A DNA stretch of 64,000 bases from Lolium rigidum (taxonomy: Eukaryota > Streptophyta > Magnoliopsida > Poales > Poaceae). Every line of letters starts with the position of its first letter. The stretch's first letter is position 1. The stretch lies in NCBI RefSeq assembly GCF_022539505.1, contig NC_061513.1, forward strand, positions 180,698,017 through 180,762,016, written 5' to 3'. Shown in pieces: positions 1 through 11,260 of the stretch. The notes under the pieces were generated by a model. That model saw only the letters and a program-made list of their open reading frames with translations, was not told where the DNA came from and searched no databases. Position numbers and translations under genes: made by a program.

Positions 1-299
1 TATCTTCATGGGCCTCCAGTTGGGCCGTACAGGATAGGGCAATGTCGGTTACCCGAAGGGTAATGCCCACGTCAATGGTCTTGACCGGTATGTCGAGGGA
101 CATCATGGAGAAGATAGGCATCACAGACAATGTCGATCTGACGAGCTCCAGACGGCCCCCCTTGTCGAGAAGCGACACCTTCCATCCTGGTAGCTTATTT
201 GCTACATTGTCCACGAGGTATTGGAGCTGGGCCGCGGATGGCTTCCTCAGAGACAGCGGTAGCCCCAGATACCGTTGAGGAAAAGGCTCCACAGGACTC

Positions 300-1756
300 C
301 GCAGTTCCTGTTCCACTAAGGCCACATGGGCGTCCGTGCATCAGATGAGGTTTGCCGAGCATTTGGCGATGTTGGTACGAAGCCCCGAGGCTGTCCCGAA
401 ATCCTCAATCACAGCCATGAAAGTCCAAAAGTCCAGCACTGAGGGCTGCAGGAAGGTCACGACATCATCCGCATAAATGGATGTGCGATGACGCAAGCCT
501 GATGGTGCAAGTGGCCTCAGCAATCCCTCATCTCGTGGCCTCTCGGATCATCAGGTGCAAAACTTCCATGAGTAGAATGAAGAGCTGCGGGGATAAAGGA
601 TCGCCCTATCTGAGTCCATGCCTATTGGCAATCCGCAAGCCCGAGGTATCGTTAAGCAAGACACGTGTTGAGGCCATGGATAGAAGAGCACAAAAACACG
701 TGATGAGCCTCTCTCCAAATCCCAACTTCCGGAGAACGTCCATGAGGAAAGACCAGTCCACCTATCAAAGGCCTTGGTGATGTCTAACTTCATGAGGACA
801 ACCGGGATGGAGCTGCTATGGAGTTTGCGTTCTGTCCCCTGGACCATCATAAAGTTGTCATGCAGACACCGTCCACGTACAAAAGCACTCTGGTGAGCGC
901 CTACCATCTGCGGGAGGACTGGGGCAATCTGGTTTGCCAGTACTTTCACCACCCACTTGGCGATGTCGTGAATGAGGATGATCGGCCTAAAATCTCGCAC
1001 CTCCTCCGCCCCTGGCTTCTTAGGGAGAAGGGTTATCAGGGCTCCATTTACGACTCCAAATCCACGACAATCAAGCCTCGATAAGGAGTTGAAAGCGTCC
1101 ATGATGTCCTCCTTGATGATACCCCAGCATACCACGGAGAAGCATGCCGAGAATCTGTCAGGTCCTTGACACTTGTCCAAAGGCATGTATTTGATTGCTT
1201 TCCACACTTCCGCCTCAGAGACCTCTCCTTCAATGTGTTGGAGGTCAAAGGAAGGAAGCCCCAGGTAGTCTAAGTCAAGGGTGAAAGGCCTGTCAGCCAC
1301 AGAGCCCAAAAGGTCGTCAAAGAAACCATCCACAGCCTCAGCCTTGTCCACGTGCTCTGTGATGCGCACATTGTCGACGATGAGATGTCCGATGAAGTTT
1401 TTTCTCCTCCTGTGACACGCATGCAGGTGGAAGAAACGCGTGGAAGCGTCGCCTTCCTGGAGCCAGAGAATGCGGGAGCGCTGTCTTGCGATTGTTCTTT
1501 CCAGGGAAGCTAGACCGAGAAGCTTCTTTTTAAGCAGTCGTCTCAATGCCCTTTCTTCTGGAGATAGGTCGTGGGACTCCATGGCAACATCAAAATGCAG
1601 AACCAGCTCTGTTGCCATCAAGAGTTGCATCTTCACGCTACCGATGAATTTCGAACTCCAGCTGGCAAGCCTCTTGGCCGTTGCCCTCAACTTCAGGTCT
1701 AACCTCTTAAAGGGGCAGGGTTCCCATGGTTGCGCAGTCCACGCCTCTTGGACCAC
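300..1756 (-). pseudogene. LINE ORF2 reverse transcriptase domain (broken)
   Basis: A 401-codon open stretch (1756 to 551) carries LINE RT landmarks: LQEGDASTRFFH upstream of the palm, then FRPI (RT block 2), HQSAFVRGR, and LDITKAFD with the first catalytic Asp near 770-800. A frameshift follows KAFD. The second catalytic block, YADD, reappears in another frame at about 464-475, with GLRTN and K-C downstream. RNase H and C-terminal zinc-finger parts would lie left of the window. Known RT families explain the function; the frame break shows this copy cannot make the whole protein. Confidence 0.88.
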
Positions 1757-1802
1757 GTCTAAGAAGCCATCCTTCTTTGGCCAGAACGATTGGAACTGGA
1801 AT

Positions 1803-2308
1803 CTACGCCCTCGATGAAGACCCGGCCAGACTCAGGACTAGCGGGCAATGGTCCGAAGGTCCACTAGAGGTAGCAGTCAGGAGTGCATCAGGTAACTGCT
1901 CCTCCCAATCCACGGTCGAGAAGACCCGGTGGTGTTGACGCTCATTAGACCGTGTGAATCTCCGCCCATTGAGATATAGCTCCTTAAGCTCAAGATCGGA
2001 CAGAGAACACCATAATCTGCCCATCATACGTCGGTGTAGGACACCTTGGTTCTTATCGACAACATCCACAATCATGTTGAAGTCTCCTGCAACAACCCAC
2101 GGACCGGCGTGCAAATCACGGACATCCTGCAGCTCTTGCAGGAACGACCGCTTATCTGCCTCGCTCTGCGGCCCATATACTCCGGTAAACCACCATCATC
2201 CCCATCACCCACTGTGACCCGAGCAGTGATCGCATTCTCCGAAAGGTGCGGGTTGGATACCGATACCAAGGCAGACTGCCAGGCAAGACAAATCCCCCCA
2301 TGCGTGCA
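1803..2308 (-). pseudogene. LINE ORF2 endonuclease domain (broken)
   Basis: This is an endonuclease/exonuclease/phosphatase-family domain, which in LINEs nicks target DNA to prime reverse transcription. Visible motifs on the minus strand are GGICLAW near 2270-2290, VYGPQ near 2165-2180, the GDFN metal-binding motif near 2076-2087 and SDHCPL near 1842-1859. These are the conserved N-to-C landmarks of the family. At least one frameshift lies near 2150-2200, since GGICLAW and GDFN are in different frames. The N-terminal part is missing because the Gypsy LTR begins at 2309. Confidence 0.85.
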
Positions 2309-2695
2309 TGTTGACATAGGCATGCCGGAAGAGCCTGCCGAATAAAGTACCTGAGGTTATCTGGAAGCCCACGTCTCGAAGTATTGAAGGCCCAGAAGCC
2401 CATCGATTCTCGATAAAGGAAATTAGAGTTGTATTAGGAATCGTGTAACAAGATAGGAAAGGCCCAACATGCCTGCCGACAGTTTGTAACTTGTACGACA
2501 CAAAAAGCCTCGGCTCTGCCTCCTATATAAAGGGGAGCTGAGGGTGAAAGAAAGGATCGAATCCATTGTCAACACACACCATATTTTCTAAGTCGAGCAT
2601 CTTTTCGGCTGAACCTTCGAGATCTACTTGCCCTCTACTTTCCGCAAAACCCTAAGTCTACAATATGTAGGCATTAACAAGTTAATCCCTTGTCA
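2309..2695 (+). repeat. 5' LTR of the Tat-type gypsy element
   Basis: The LTR begins TGTTGACATAGG exactly where LINE homology stops and ends CTTGTCA two bases before the primer-binding site, giving the expected TG...CA termini. Length 387 bp. The five bases before it are GTGCA, but the partner duplication cannot be seen because the 3' LTR is missing. The left boundary is inferred from the LINE break plus the TG start. Confidence 0.75.
2524..2531 (+). promoter_or_regulatory. TATA box of the gypsy 5' LTR
   Basis: TATATAAA lies within CCTATATAAAGGGG, about 170 bp before the LTR end. This is the expected place for the element's own RNA polymerase II promoter. No other promoter evidence is visible. 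Confidence 0.6.
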
Positions 2696-2697
2696 AT

Positions 2698-2715
2698 TGG
2701 CGCCATCTGTGGGAA
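2698..2715 (+). other. Primer-binding site of the Tat-type gypsy element
   Basis: TGGCGCCATCTGTGGGAA follows the LTR after two spacer bases. TGGCGCC at the 3' LTR border is a standard tRNA-primed minus-strand start in plant gypsy elements. Confidence 0.8.
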
Positions 2716-2741
2716 TTGGAGGCCGCAAAGAGGTGATCTCG

Positions 2742-5247
2742 ATGGCATCGTCAACATCATCGACAACAGGAAACACGATGGACGGAGGTAAACAGGTCCA
2801 ACCTGATATCATCGATTTTGTTCCTCACCCTCCCGCCCGTTTGCATGGATATGCCGATCTGGAGGAGTCGACAGAGATGACGTTCGGGAGCTTCCGCTTC
2901 CTCGTCAGAAAAGAGGGATCGCATCGTCTCGCGGCACCGATTTTTTCGGGACCGTTAGCGGCCGATTCTGATTTTTCGGGATCATCGGCATCATCCATCG
3001 AGTCAGGCGACGAGGAGGTTTCGCCGCCAAGCTTCACCAAGCCCGCTGCCGGCGGAGAACTAGCCGATCAATTCGGTGACATGACTTTCGGGTCGTTAAC
3101 AGATTCCGATCTGGGTAGCGACTCGGAAAGCGTCGACAACGCCGGCTTCACCAACTTCGACTTCATCGACAAATCTACTTCTGTCAGAGAGTTCTTCGCC
3201 GATCTATACGACGGTGTCACCGATTCTGAGGACGAGGAAGACACAACCACAATATATCACCAAGTCTGCGCAATCGGAGAAGCAAGTCGACAAGATGATG
3301 AAACGTCTAAGGCTTTCGATGATCTGGGAAACCCATACATCGATCCCGCAGATCTCACGCGTGGAACAGGAAACAAATACATCGGAGCCACGCCGCGATA
3401 AAAAGTTCGACTGCTGCAAGAAGCTTGGGATAGAGCTCAGAGAGCAATGAATGGTACAGAGCCGATGACTACCGCAGCTATGCCGGAGGCATTGCACGCA
3501 TATCAATATAAACTCGCTCGTGCTGGACAAGAGTTGGAAAAACAAAGGGCGATACTCGATGAAAGAAGAGATGCAGCTTCTGCATCAACCGCGCGCAGGG
3601 CCAACCTGAGCCGAAACTCAAGAACTTCAGGAGATAGTCACAGAGACGCCCGCGCAAGAGCAAGATCTCGATTGGCAAACGTTCCCGAGCATGAATGAGA
3701 AAACTTAATCCAAAACCTCGACATGTCCTTTATGTCGATAGACACGAGAGGGCACATCATTCCAAAAATTCCGGAAGTAGGATATATGGCGACACATGCA
3801 TTTATAATGGCATCCAAACCATCTCATGGAGATACTCGAGAAGCACTATACCAGATGGCCATGGCAGGAGTTGGCGTTATGGGGGCAGCAATAGCAGGCA
3901 CGAGTGCACCACAACCTGAAGGTGCTCCGCGAAGAAGCAGTCCAAGACAAAATAGTCCTCGACCTACTGCAGTGTCAGTGCGAGACCCTCCATGAGAAGG
4001 TGACGCAAGAAACACGGTGACACAGGCTCGAGTCGATAGAGCACGTGAAGAGAGAAGTCGAGAAAACATATCAAGAGAACGGCGACACTTGCTAGAAGTT
4101 AACGATGAAGACATGTGCGGACTCCCTTGCTTTACCCGACGGGTTCGCGAAACTCGAGTTCCCTCTGGCTTTAAGTTACCTCATAATTATAAAAAATTCG
4201 ACGGATTGCAAGATCCAGAGGATTGGTTAGTCGACTACCTGGAAACAGTGAAGCTGATGGGTGGAACTAGGGCAACGGCCATGCAAAGCATTCAAGTTCA
4301 CCTCAGTGGAGCCGCAAGATTTTGGCTGAAGAAGTTACCAGGAGGACTATCGACAGCTGGGAGAGTTTTGAGGACTTGTTCATGAGAAACTTCCGTTCCA
4401 CGTGCAAGAAACCTGCATCAATAGAGCAGCTAAGGACTTGCAAGCAGAAGTCTGATGAATCGATTAGGATGTATATCCAGCGATGGAGCATCATAAAAAC
4501 TCGGCAGAGAACGTGTCCGACGAGAGAGCAATCGATGCATTTGTTGGAGGGATCCGACGAAGAGACCTAATCAAGGAATTGAGTAAATCCAACCCAAGAA
4601 CAATAGCGGACCTCATAGAGATAGCGAATCGCTGGACGGATGGTGAAGATGTTGTTCAAAACAAACAGCAGAGGTCACCCGAGGAGGACCGCAACAGAAA
4701 CAACAATCAAAATAGGCGACGATATCACCACTACTCAGATTATGACGGTCCCGGCCAAGTGGCGGCTAGCTTTCGAGGAAATAGTGGAGGAAATCATCGG
4801 AATGATTATCAGAGAAGCAACGACCAGCGCAATGATCATAGAGATGCGCCAAGCTCTAGTAGACAAAATAATCGACCTAGGTTTCCAAGGCCATACAACA
4901 TATCACCCGAAGATCTTTTGAACGGGCCATGTCAGATGCACTTTTACCTCGACGACGAAGGAAAAAGATAGTCGGGTCATCTCCAGAAGGACTGCCGAAC
5001 TTTCCAAGCCTTGCGAAGGTATGCGGAGAACACCAATACAGAAGCGACAAATAGGGGGTATGTGCAGGGGCCAAGGAGTGAAATTCACCTTCCACCACCA
5101 CCTGAAATCACCAACGCAAATCAACATCAACTGCAACTTGCGGCACCTCCAAGCAATAATGGCGAGTTCATTGACACAACGGGAGCAGTGTGGATGATAC
5201 AAAAAGGTAGACCCTCGAATAGGGCTCATAAGATAATCTCACGGTAG
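2742..5247 (+). pseudogene. gag of the Tat-type gypsy element (broken)
   Basis: Gag would form the virus-like particle. The chosen start is the ATG of MASSTSS at 2742, the first good Met after the primer-binding site. An acidic, Ser-rich N-terminal part runs to 3401 and is followed by frame changes. A basic linker rich in Arg/Ser comes next. The retrotransposon gag core is seen from about 4140 to 4640: DPEDWLVDYLE, SGAARFWLK and, after a frameshift near 4340, WESFEDLFMRNF. A further frame break precedes AFVGGIRR. An Arg/Asn-rich tail and a degenerate Cys/His stretch near 4925-5000 sit where the zinc knuckle belongs. At least three frameshifts and several stops make it non-functional. Confidence 0.82.
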
Positions 5248-5253
5248 GTGTAC

Positions 5254-5925
5254 ATGGCAGAAAAGTCACCTCTACCAACCATTGAGTATCTCAATTGGTT
5301 AGGACAAGCAATATGATTCACACAGGAGGATCATCCACCACAAGTTCCTCGATCAGGGAAGTCAGCCATGATCTTACGAGCGGTGATTGCGGGATTTGAG
5401 GTATCCCGCATATTCATAGATGGAGGTAGTAGTCTAAACCTCATATACGCAGATATGCAGCGGAAGATGAATATTTCTCTGGCAAACTTGACACCAACAG
5501 ACACGCGTTTCTATGGCATCACACCTGAGAACCCAAGTTACCCTTTGGGAGAGATCTTGTTGGACGTACAATTCGGGACAAGAGAGAACTTCAGGAAAGA
5601 AAGGTTGGAATTCGAAGTTATCGATTTTTCGTCTCAGTATCATGCATTACTAGGAAGACCCGCATATGCTAGATTCATGGCTGTGCCGCACTACACATAT
5701 TTGCTGTGGAGAATCCCTGGACCTAACGGCCCAATAACAGTCAAAGGAAGTTTCGCTATGGCGGATAAATGCGACAAGGATTTCTATAAGCTGTCTGAAA
5801 CCTTCAGGATGCAAGCAGAGTACGACGCGTCTAGGCTAACAACCAATTATGATGTACTACCTGACGGAGGAAGGCCACTAAAGGAGCAAGCTTTCGACAC
5901 CTCCAAGAACTCCAAGGAAGTGTAG
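5254..5925 (+). pseudogene. gypsy aspartic protease, first copy (broken)
   Basis: A retropepsin-like domain cleaves the polyprotein. The catalytic motif region reads FIDGGSSLNLIYA near 5413-5451, with DGGS in the place of the usual D-S/T-G-S. HALLGRPAYARFMAVPHY near 5641-5690 is the conserved C-terminal block seen in Tat-type pol. A stop at about 5925, in place of Gln in the two later copies, separates it from RT. Only this first copy carries the segment with the catalytic Asp: copies 2 and 3 start downstream of it because the tandem unit begins at about 5444. Confidence 0.82.
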
Positions 5926-6049
5926 ATCCACCCGACAGATCCCAAGAAGACGACAACTATCGCCAACAAACATGGATAGCGCATAGGAAAGCGCGCTCGT
6001 CGAGCTCCTCCGTGAGCGCTGCGAAATCTTTGCATGGTGTCCAGCTGAC

Positions 6050-8000
6050 ATGCCAGGAGTACCCAGGCAACTTGCCGAGCAACCCCTCAATCTAGATCCA
6101 AGAGCTAGACCGATTCGACAACCTTTGCGGCGTTTCTCCGAGCCAAACCGCAAAGCTATGCTATTTGAGATCCGTCGACTCAAAGAAGCGGGTTTCATCA
6201 AGGAACTACACACCGAGGCCACGTGGGTCGCCAACCCAGTGTTGGTCCCGAAGGAAAACACTGAAGTCCTTTGCATGTGCGTCGACTTCACGTGTCACAA
6301 TAAACATTATCCAAAGGATCACTTTCCCCTCCCGAGGATCGATCAAATTATCGACTCCACGGCAGGTTGCGAACGTCTTTCCTTCCTGGACGCGTATTCT
6401 AGTTACAATCAGATCCGCTTAAAAGAAGAAGATGAAGTCAAAACAGCTTTCATAACCCCTTATGGTGTGTTCTGCTACAGGACAATGCCCTTCGGGTTGA
6501 AAAACGCGGGAGCCACTTACCAGAGGATGATGCAGAAGTGTTTCACCACGCAGATTGGAAAGAACGTTCAAGTATATATCGATGATGTCGTCATCACAAC
6601 AAAGACAGGGTCATCTCTCATCAACGACCTCCGAGAAACCTTCGACAACCTCGACAAGTTTCGCCTCAAGCTGAACCCGACGAAATGTTCCTTTGGAGTT
6701 CCTGCAGGAGAACTCCTCGTATACCTAGTATAAGCTTGAGGGATCGAGGCCAAGCCAGAAAAGATACTAGCCATCTTGACGATGAGGAAACCAACCAAGC
6801 TTAAGGAAATACAACAGCTAACTGGGCGATTCGCAACATTAAGCAGATTCGTCCCAAGGTTGGGAGAAAAAGCGCTGCCTTTCTACGCGCTCATCAAGCA
6901 AGGGGAAAAGTTCGAGTGGAACGAATAATTAGACAAAGCCTTTGAGCATCTCAAGTGCACAATTTCGACACCACCAGTACTAGTGGCTCCAAAAGAAAAA
7001 AAGAACCTCTCCTGCTATACATCGCGGCCACACCTCAGGTGGTCAGCACAGTCCTAGTGGTAGAGCGAGAAGAAGAAGGGAAGATCCATGGAGTTCAGCG
7101 ACCAATATACTTCATTAGCGAGGTGCTCTCACCATCTAAGCAGCGTTACCCGCATTATCAGAAACTAGCATATGGAGTATTCACGATAGGAAGAAAGTTG
7201 TGGCACTATTTTTCGGCACACCCGATAATAGTGGTCAACGAGGAGCCTCTCTCGAATATCTTAAACAATCCGGAAGCTACATGACGTGTCTCCCTTTGGG
7301 GAATCGAGCTTTCCCCTCGGGACATCACATATGAAAAGAGAAAAGCAATCAAGTCGCAAATCTTGCCAGACTTCGTCGCAGAATGAATGGAACTCCAAAC
7401 CACGGGACCCCCAGATTTATCGAGTACCTGGCACATGAATTTCGACGGGTCCAAGAGATTGGAAGGAGCAGGAGCAGGCGTGGTACTAACCTCACCCCAA
7501 GGGGACAAGATGAAGTATATATTGCGGGTGACCTTCCCCAACGCATCAAATAATGAGGCAGAATATGAAGCCTTGATTCACGGGATGAAGATGGCAAAGG
7601 CGTGCGGTGCTACCCGCTTAAAAATCTTAGGCGACTCCCAGCTGGTGGTTCAACAGGTGATGAACAAGTGCGACAAAGTCAATGATAGCATATAAGGAGG
7701 TGTACAACGAACTCGAGAAAACCTTCGATTGTTGCAAAGTAAACCACATCAGCAGGCTCAACAATGATGAAGCCGACGTTTTGGCAAACATCGACTCGCA
7801 ATGCCTGCCAATACCACCTGGTGTTTTTTGGGAGGAAATCAGTGAAAGGTCAACCAAGGCGAACAAGACACTGAAGCAGTCGAAGAAAAAGGAAAAGGCC
7901 AAGAAAGACTCGAGGGGCTCCAGCAGCTCAGGAAACACATACATCAGATGACGAGGAAGAACCAGAGGAAGTCATGATGATTGAAGTACCATGGATGCAG
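6050..8000 (+). pseudogene. gypsy RT and RNase H, tandem copy 1 (broken)
   Basis: The RT makes element cDNA and RNase H degrades the RNA template. RT landmarks are IRRLKEAGFIKEL, VDFTCHNKHYPKD, SFLDAYSSYNQI, TMPFGLKNAGATYQRMM and the catalytic YIDD at about 6575-6586. The frame stops at 6733. The connection domain has a stop at about 6927, where copy 3 has Glu. RNase H shows WHMNFDGSKR near 7430-7460, NNEAEYEAL and LGDSQLVVQQV, the usual D-E-D positions. A stop stands at about 7384 where copy 3 has Trp. The segment ends at CATGGATGCAG where plastid DNA begins. Confidence 0.88.
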
Positions 8001-8347
8001 GGGAATCTTTCCAATTTGGAAGTTAAGCTCGTTGCTTTTTATCTTACCAGAATTGGAGCCAAGCTCTATCCATTTATTCACTAGACCCAGAAAATCGTAA
8101 TTTTTATTCCATAAAAAAATAAATTGATTTTTTATGACATGCTATTTTTTCCATTCATTACCCTTGAGGATCAGTCGTGGTCTTCTAGACTCTACCAAGA
8201 GTCTGGACGAATTTGTTGCTCCATCCAAATGTGTAAAAGATCATAGTCGCACTTAAAAGCCGAGTACTCTACCATTGAGTTAGCAACCCAGATAGAAAAG
8301 ATCTTAGATACGATCGAAATCCAAAAATCAATGGAATTACACCGCTG
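8001..8347 (-). other. Nuclear insertion of plastid DNA (NUPT), copy 1: trnK-UUU 5' region
   Basis: Read on the minus strand this is the plastid segment containing DNA just upstream of trnK-UUU (about 58 bp), the 37-nt 5' exon, and about 250 bp of the group II intron that houses matK. I recognise it from plastid sequence: the exon begins GGGTTGCTAACTCAATGG and is followed by GTGCGACTATGATC, the intron start. matK itself is not reached. Borders are sharp: CATGGATGCAG on the left and TATACGCAG on the right are both retrotransposon sequence. Derivation is clear; exact borders may shift by a few bases of microhomology. Confidence 0.9.
8253..8289 (-). pseudogene. trnK-UUU: trnK-UUU 5' exon of plastid origin, copy 1
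   Basis: This is the 37-nt 5' half of the plastid lysine tRNA, ending CGGCTTTTAA just before the intron start GTGCGA. The 3' exon is absent and the intron is cut short, so no tRNA can be made from it. It marks the plastid origin of the surrounding 347 bp. Confidence 0.9.
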
Positions 8348-10912
8348 TATACGCAGATACGCTGCGGAAGATGAATATTTCTCTGGCAAACTTGACACCA
8401 ACAGACACGCGTTTCCATGTCATCACACCTGAGAAACCAAGTTACCCTTTGGGAAAGATCTTGTTGGACGTACAATTCGGGACAAGAGAGAACTTCGGGA
8501 AAGAAAGGCTGGAATTCGAAGTTATCGATTTTCCGTCTCAGTATCATGCGTTTCTAGGAAGACCCGCATATGCCAGATTCATGGCTGTGCCGCACTACAC
8601 ATATTTGCTGTGGAGAATCCCTGGACCTAACGGCCCAATAACAGTCAAAGGAAGTTTCGCTATGGCGGATAAATGCGACAAGGATTTCTATAAGCTGTCT
8701 GAAACCTTCAGGATGCAAGCAGAGTACGACGCATCTAGGCTAACAACCAATTATGATGTAGTACCTGACGAAGGAAGGCCACTAAAGGAGCAAGCTTTCG
8801 ACACCTCCAAGAACTCCAAGGAAGTGCAGATCCACCCGACAGATCCCAAGAAGACCACAACTATCGGCAACAAACATGGATAGCGCATAGGAAAGCGCGC
8901 TCGTCGAGTTCCTCCGTGAGCACTGGGAAATCTTTGCATGGTGTCCAGCTGACATTCCAGGAGTACCCAGGCAACTTGCCGAGCACCCCCTCAATCTAGA
9001 TCCAAGAGCTAGACCGATTCGACAACCTTTGCGGCATTTCTCCGAGCCAAACCGCAAAGCTATTCTATCTGAGATCCGTCGACTCAAAGAAGCGGGTTTC
9101 ATCAAGGAACTACACACCAAGGCCACGTGGGTCGCCAACCCAGTGATGGTCCCGAAAAAAAACATGGAAGTCCTTTGCATGTGCGTCGACTTCACGTGTC
9201 TCAATAAACATTATCCAAAGGATCACTTTCTCCTCCCGAGGATCGATCAAATTATCGACTTCACAACAGGTTGCGAACGTCTTTCCTTCCTGGACGCGTA
9301 TTCTGGTTACAATCAGATCCGCTTAAAATAAGAAGATGAACTCAAAACAGCTTTCATAACCCCTTATGGCGTGTTCTGCTACAGGACAATGCCCTTCGGG
9401 TTGAAAAACGCGGGAGCCACTTACCAGAGGATGATGCAGAAGTGTTTCGCCACGCAGATTAGCAAGAACGTTCAAGTATATATCGATGATGTCATCATCA
9501 CACCAAAGACAGTGTCATCTCTTATCAACGACCTGCGAGAAACCTTCGACAACCTCGACAAGTTTCACCTCAAGCTGAACCCGACGAAATGTTCCTTTGG
9601 AGTTCCTGCAGGAGAACTCCTCGGATACCTATTATCAGCTTGAGGGATCGAGGCCAACCCAGAAAAGATACAAGCCATCTTGACGATGAGGAAACCAACC
9701 AAGCTTAAGGAAATACAACAACTAACTGGGCGAGTCGCAGCATTAAGCAGATTCGTCGCAAGGTTGGGAGAAAAAGCGCTGCCTTTCTACGCGCTCATCA
9801 AGCAAGGAGAAAAGTTCGAGTGGAACGAATAATCAGACAAAGCCTTTGAGCATCTCAAGTGCACAATTTCGACACCACCAGTACTAGTGGCTCCAAAAGA
9901 AAAAAAGAACCTCTCCTGCTATACATCGCGGCCACACCTCAGGTGGTCAGCACAGTCCTAGTGGTAGAGCGAGAAGAAGAAGGGAAGATCCATGGAGTTC
10001 AACGACCATTATACTTCATTAGCGAGGTGCTCTCACCATCTAAGCAGCGTTACCCGCATTATCAGAAACTAGCATATGGAGTATTCACGATAGGAAGAAA
10101 GTTGTGGCACTATTTTTCGGCACACCCGATAATAGTGGTCAACGAGGAGCCTCTCTCGAATATCTTAAACAATCCAGAAGCTACATGACGTGTCTCCCTT
10201 TGGGGAATCGAGCTTTCCCCTCGGGACATCACATATGAAAAGAGAAAAGCAATCAAGTCGCAAATCTTGCCAGACTTCGTCGCAGAATGAATGGAACTCC
10301 AAACCACGGGACCCCCAGATTTATCGAGTACCTGGCACATGAATTTCGAAGGGTCCAAGAGATTGGAAGAAGCAGGAGCAGGCGTGGTACTTGTCTCACC
10401 CCAAGGGGACAAGATGAAGTATATATTGCGGGTGACCTTCCCCAACCCATCAAATAATGAGGCAGAATATGAAGCCTTGATTCACGGGATGAAGATGGCA
10501 AAGGCGTGCGGTGCTACCCGCTTAAAAATCTTAGGCGACTCCCATCTGGTGGCTCAACAGGTGATGAACAAGTGGGACGCAGTCAATGATAGCATGATAG
10601 CATATAAGAAGGTGTACAACGAACTCGAGAAAACCTTCGATGGTTGCAAAGTAAACCACATCAGCAGGCTCAACAACGATGAAGCCGACGTTTTGGCAAA
10701 CATCGGCTCGCAATGCCTGCCAATACCACCTGGTGTTTTTTGGGAGGAAATCAGTGAAAGGTCAACCAAGGCGAACAAGACACCGAAGCAGTCGAAGAAA
10801 AAGGAAAAGGCCAAGAAAGACTCGGGGGGCTCCAGCAGCTCAGGAAACACATACATAAGATGACGAGGAAGAACCAGAGGAAGTCATGATGATTGAAGTA
10901 TCATGGATGCAG
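8348..10912 (+). pseudogene. gypsy protease C-terminus, RT and RNase H, tandem copy 2 (broken)
   Basis: Second copy of the 2.9-kb unit. It starts after the protease catalytic Asp, with the frame from 8371 encoding MNISLANLTP and later FLGRPAYARFM. The RT region has all main blocks, but a private stop at about 9329-9331 interrupts it after NQIRLK. The catalytic YIDD is at about 9479-9490. The stop replacing Glu in the connection domain (about 9829) and the stop replacing Trp before RNase H (about 10287) are shared with copy 1. RNase H from 10291 stays open for 190 codons, though its first catalytic DG reads EG here. The unit ends at CATGGATGCAG before plastid DNA. Confidence 0.87.
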
Positions 10913-11260
10913 GGGAATCTTTCCAATTTGGAAGTTAAGCTCGTTGCTTTTTATTTTACTAGAATTGGAGCCAAGCTCTATCCATTTATTCACTAGACCC
11001 AGAAAATCGAAATTTTTATTCCATAAAAAAAGAAATTGATTTTTTTACGACATGCTATTTTTTCCATTCATTACCCTTGAGGATCAGTCGTGGTCTTCTA
11101 GACTCTACCAAGAGTCTAGACGAATTTGTTGCTCCATCCAAATGTGTAAAAGATCATAGTCGCACTTAAAAGTCGAGTACTCTACCATTGAGTTAGCAAC
11201 CCAGATAAAAAAGATCTTAGATATGATCGAAATCCAAAAATCAATGGAATTACACCACTG
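10913..11260 (-). other. Nuclear plastid DNA (NUPT), copy 2: trnK-UUU 5' region
   Basis: Second occurrence of the same plastid segment, with the same two junctions as copy 1 (GATGCAG|GGGAATC on the left, TATACGCAG on the right). It differs from copy 1 by scattered single-base changes and small indels in A or T runs. Identical junctions mean that plastid DNA inserted once and was then copied together with the pol segment; two independent insertions would not share both breakpoints. Confidence 0.9.
11166..11202 (-). pseudogene. trnK-UUU: trnK-UUU 5' exon of plastid origin, copy 2
   Basis: Same 37-nt exon as copy 1, with one base change: plus strand AGTCGAG where copy 1 has AGCCGAG. The 3' exon is absent, so it is not a working tRNA gene. 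Confidence 0.88.

Larger units (their letters stand above)
1..2308 (-). mobile_element. LINE (non-LTR retrotransposon), broken, runs off left edge
   Basis: Read on the minus strand, this stretch encodes an AP-type endonuclease followed by a reverse transcriptase, the ORF2 order of L1-like plant LINEs. The endonuclease starts abruptly at 2308, where the TG of a Gypsy LTR begins. The natural reading is that the Gypsy element inserted into the LINE endonuclease region. The LINE 3' end and poly(A) lie left of the window. Several frameshifts and stops break the frame, so the copy is dead. Plus-strand reading frames in this interval are shadows of it. Confidence 0.9.

Noticed and set aside
42..2345. 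Plus-strand ORFs across the LINE
   Set aside because: They are shadows of the minus-strand endonuclease and RT frames, which show conserved motifs.
8253..11202. Two tRNA genes (lysine)
   Set aside because: Only the 37-nt 5' exon of plastid trnK-UUU is present. The 3' exon is absent and the intron is truncated, so these are plastid-derived fragments, not tRNA genes.
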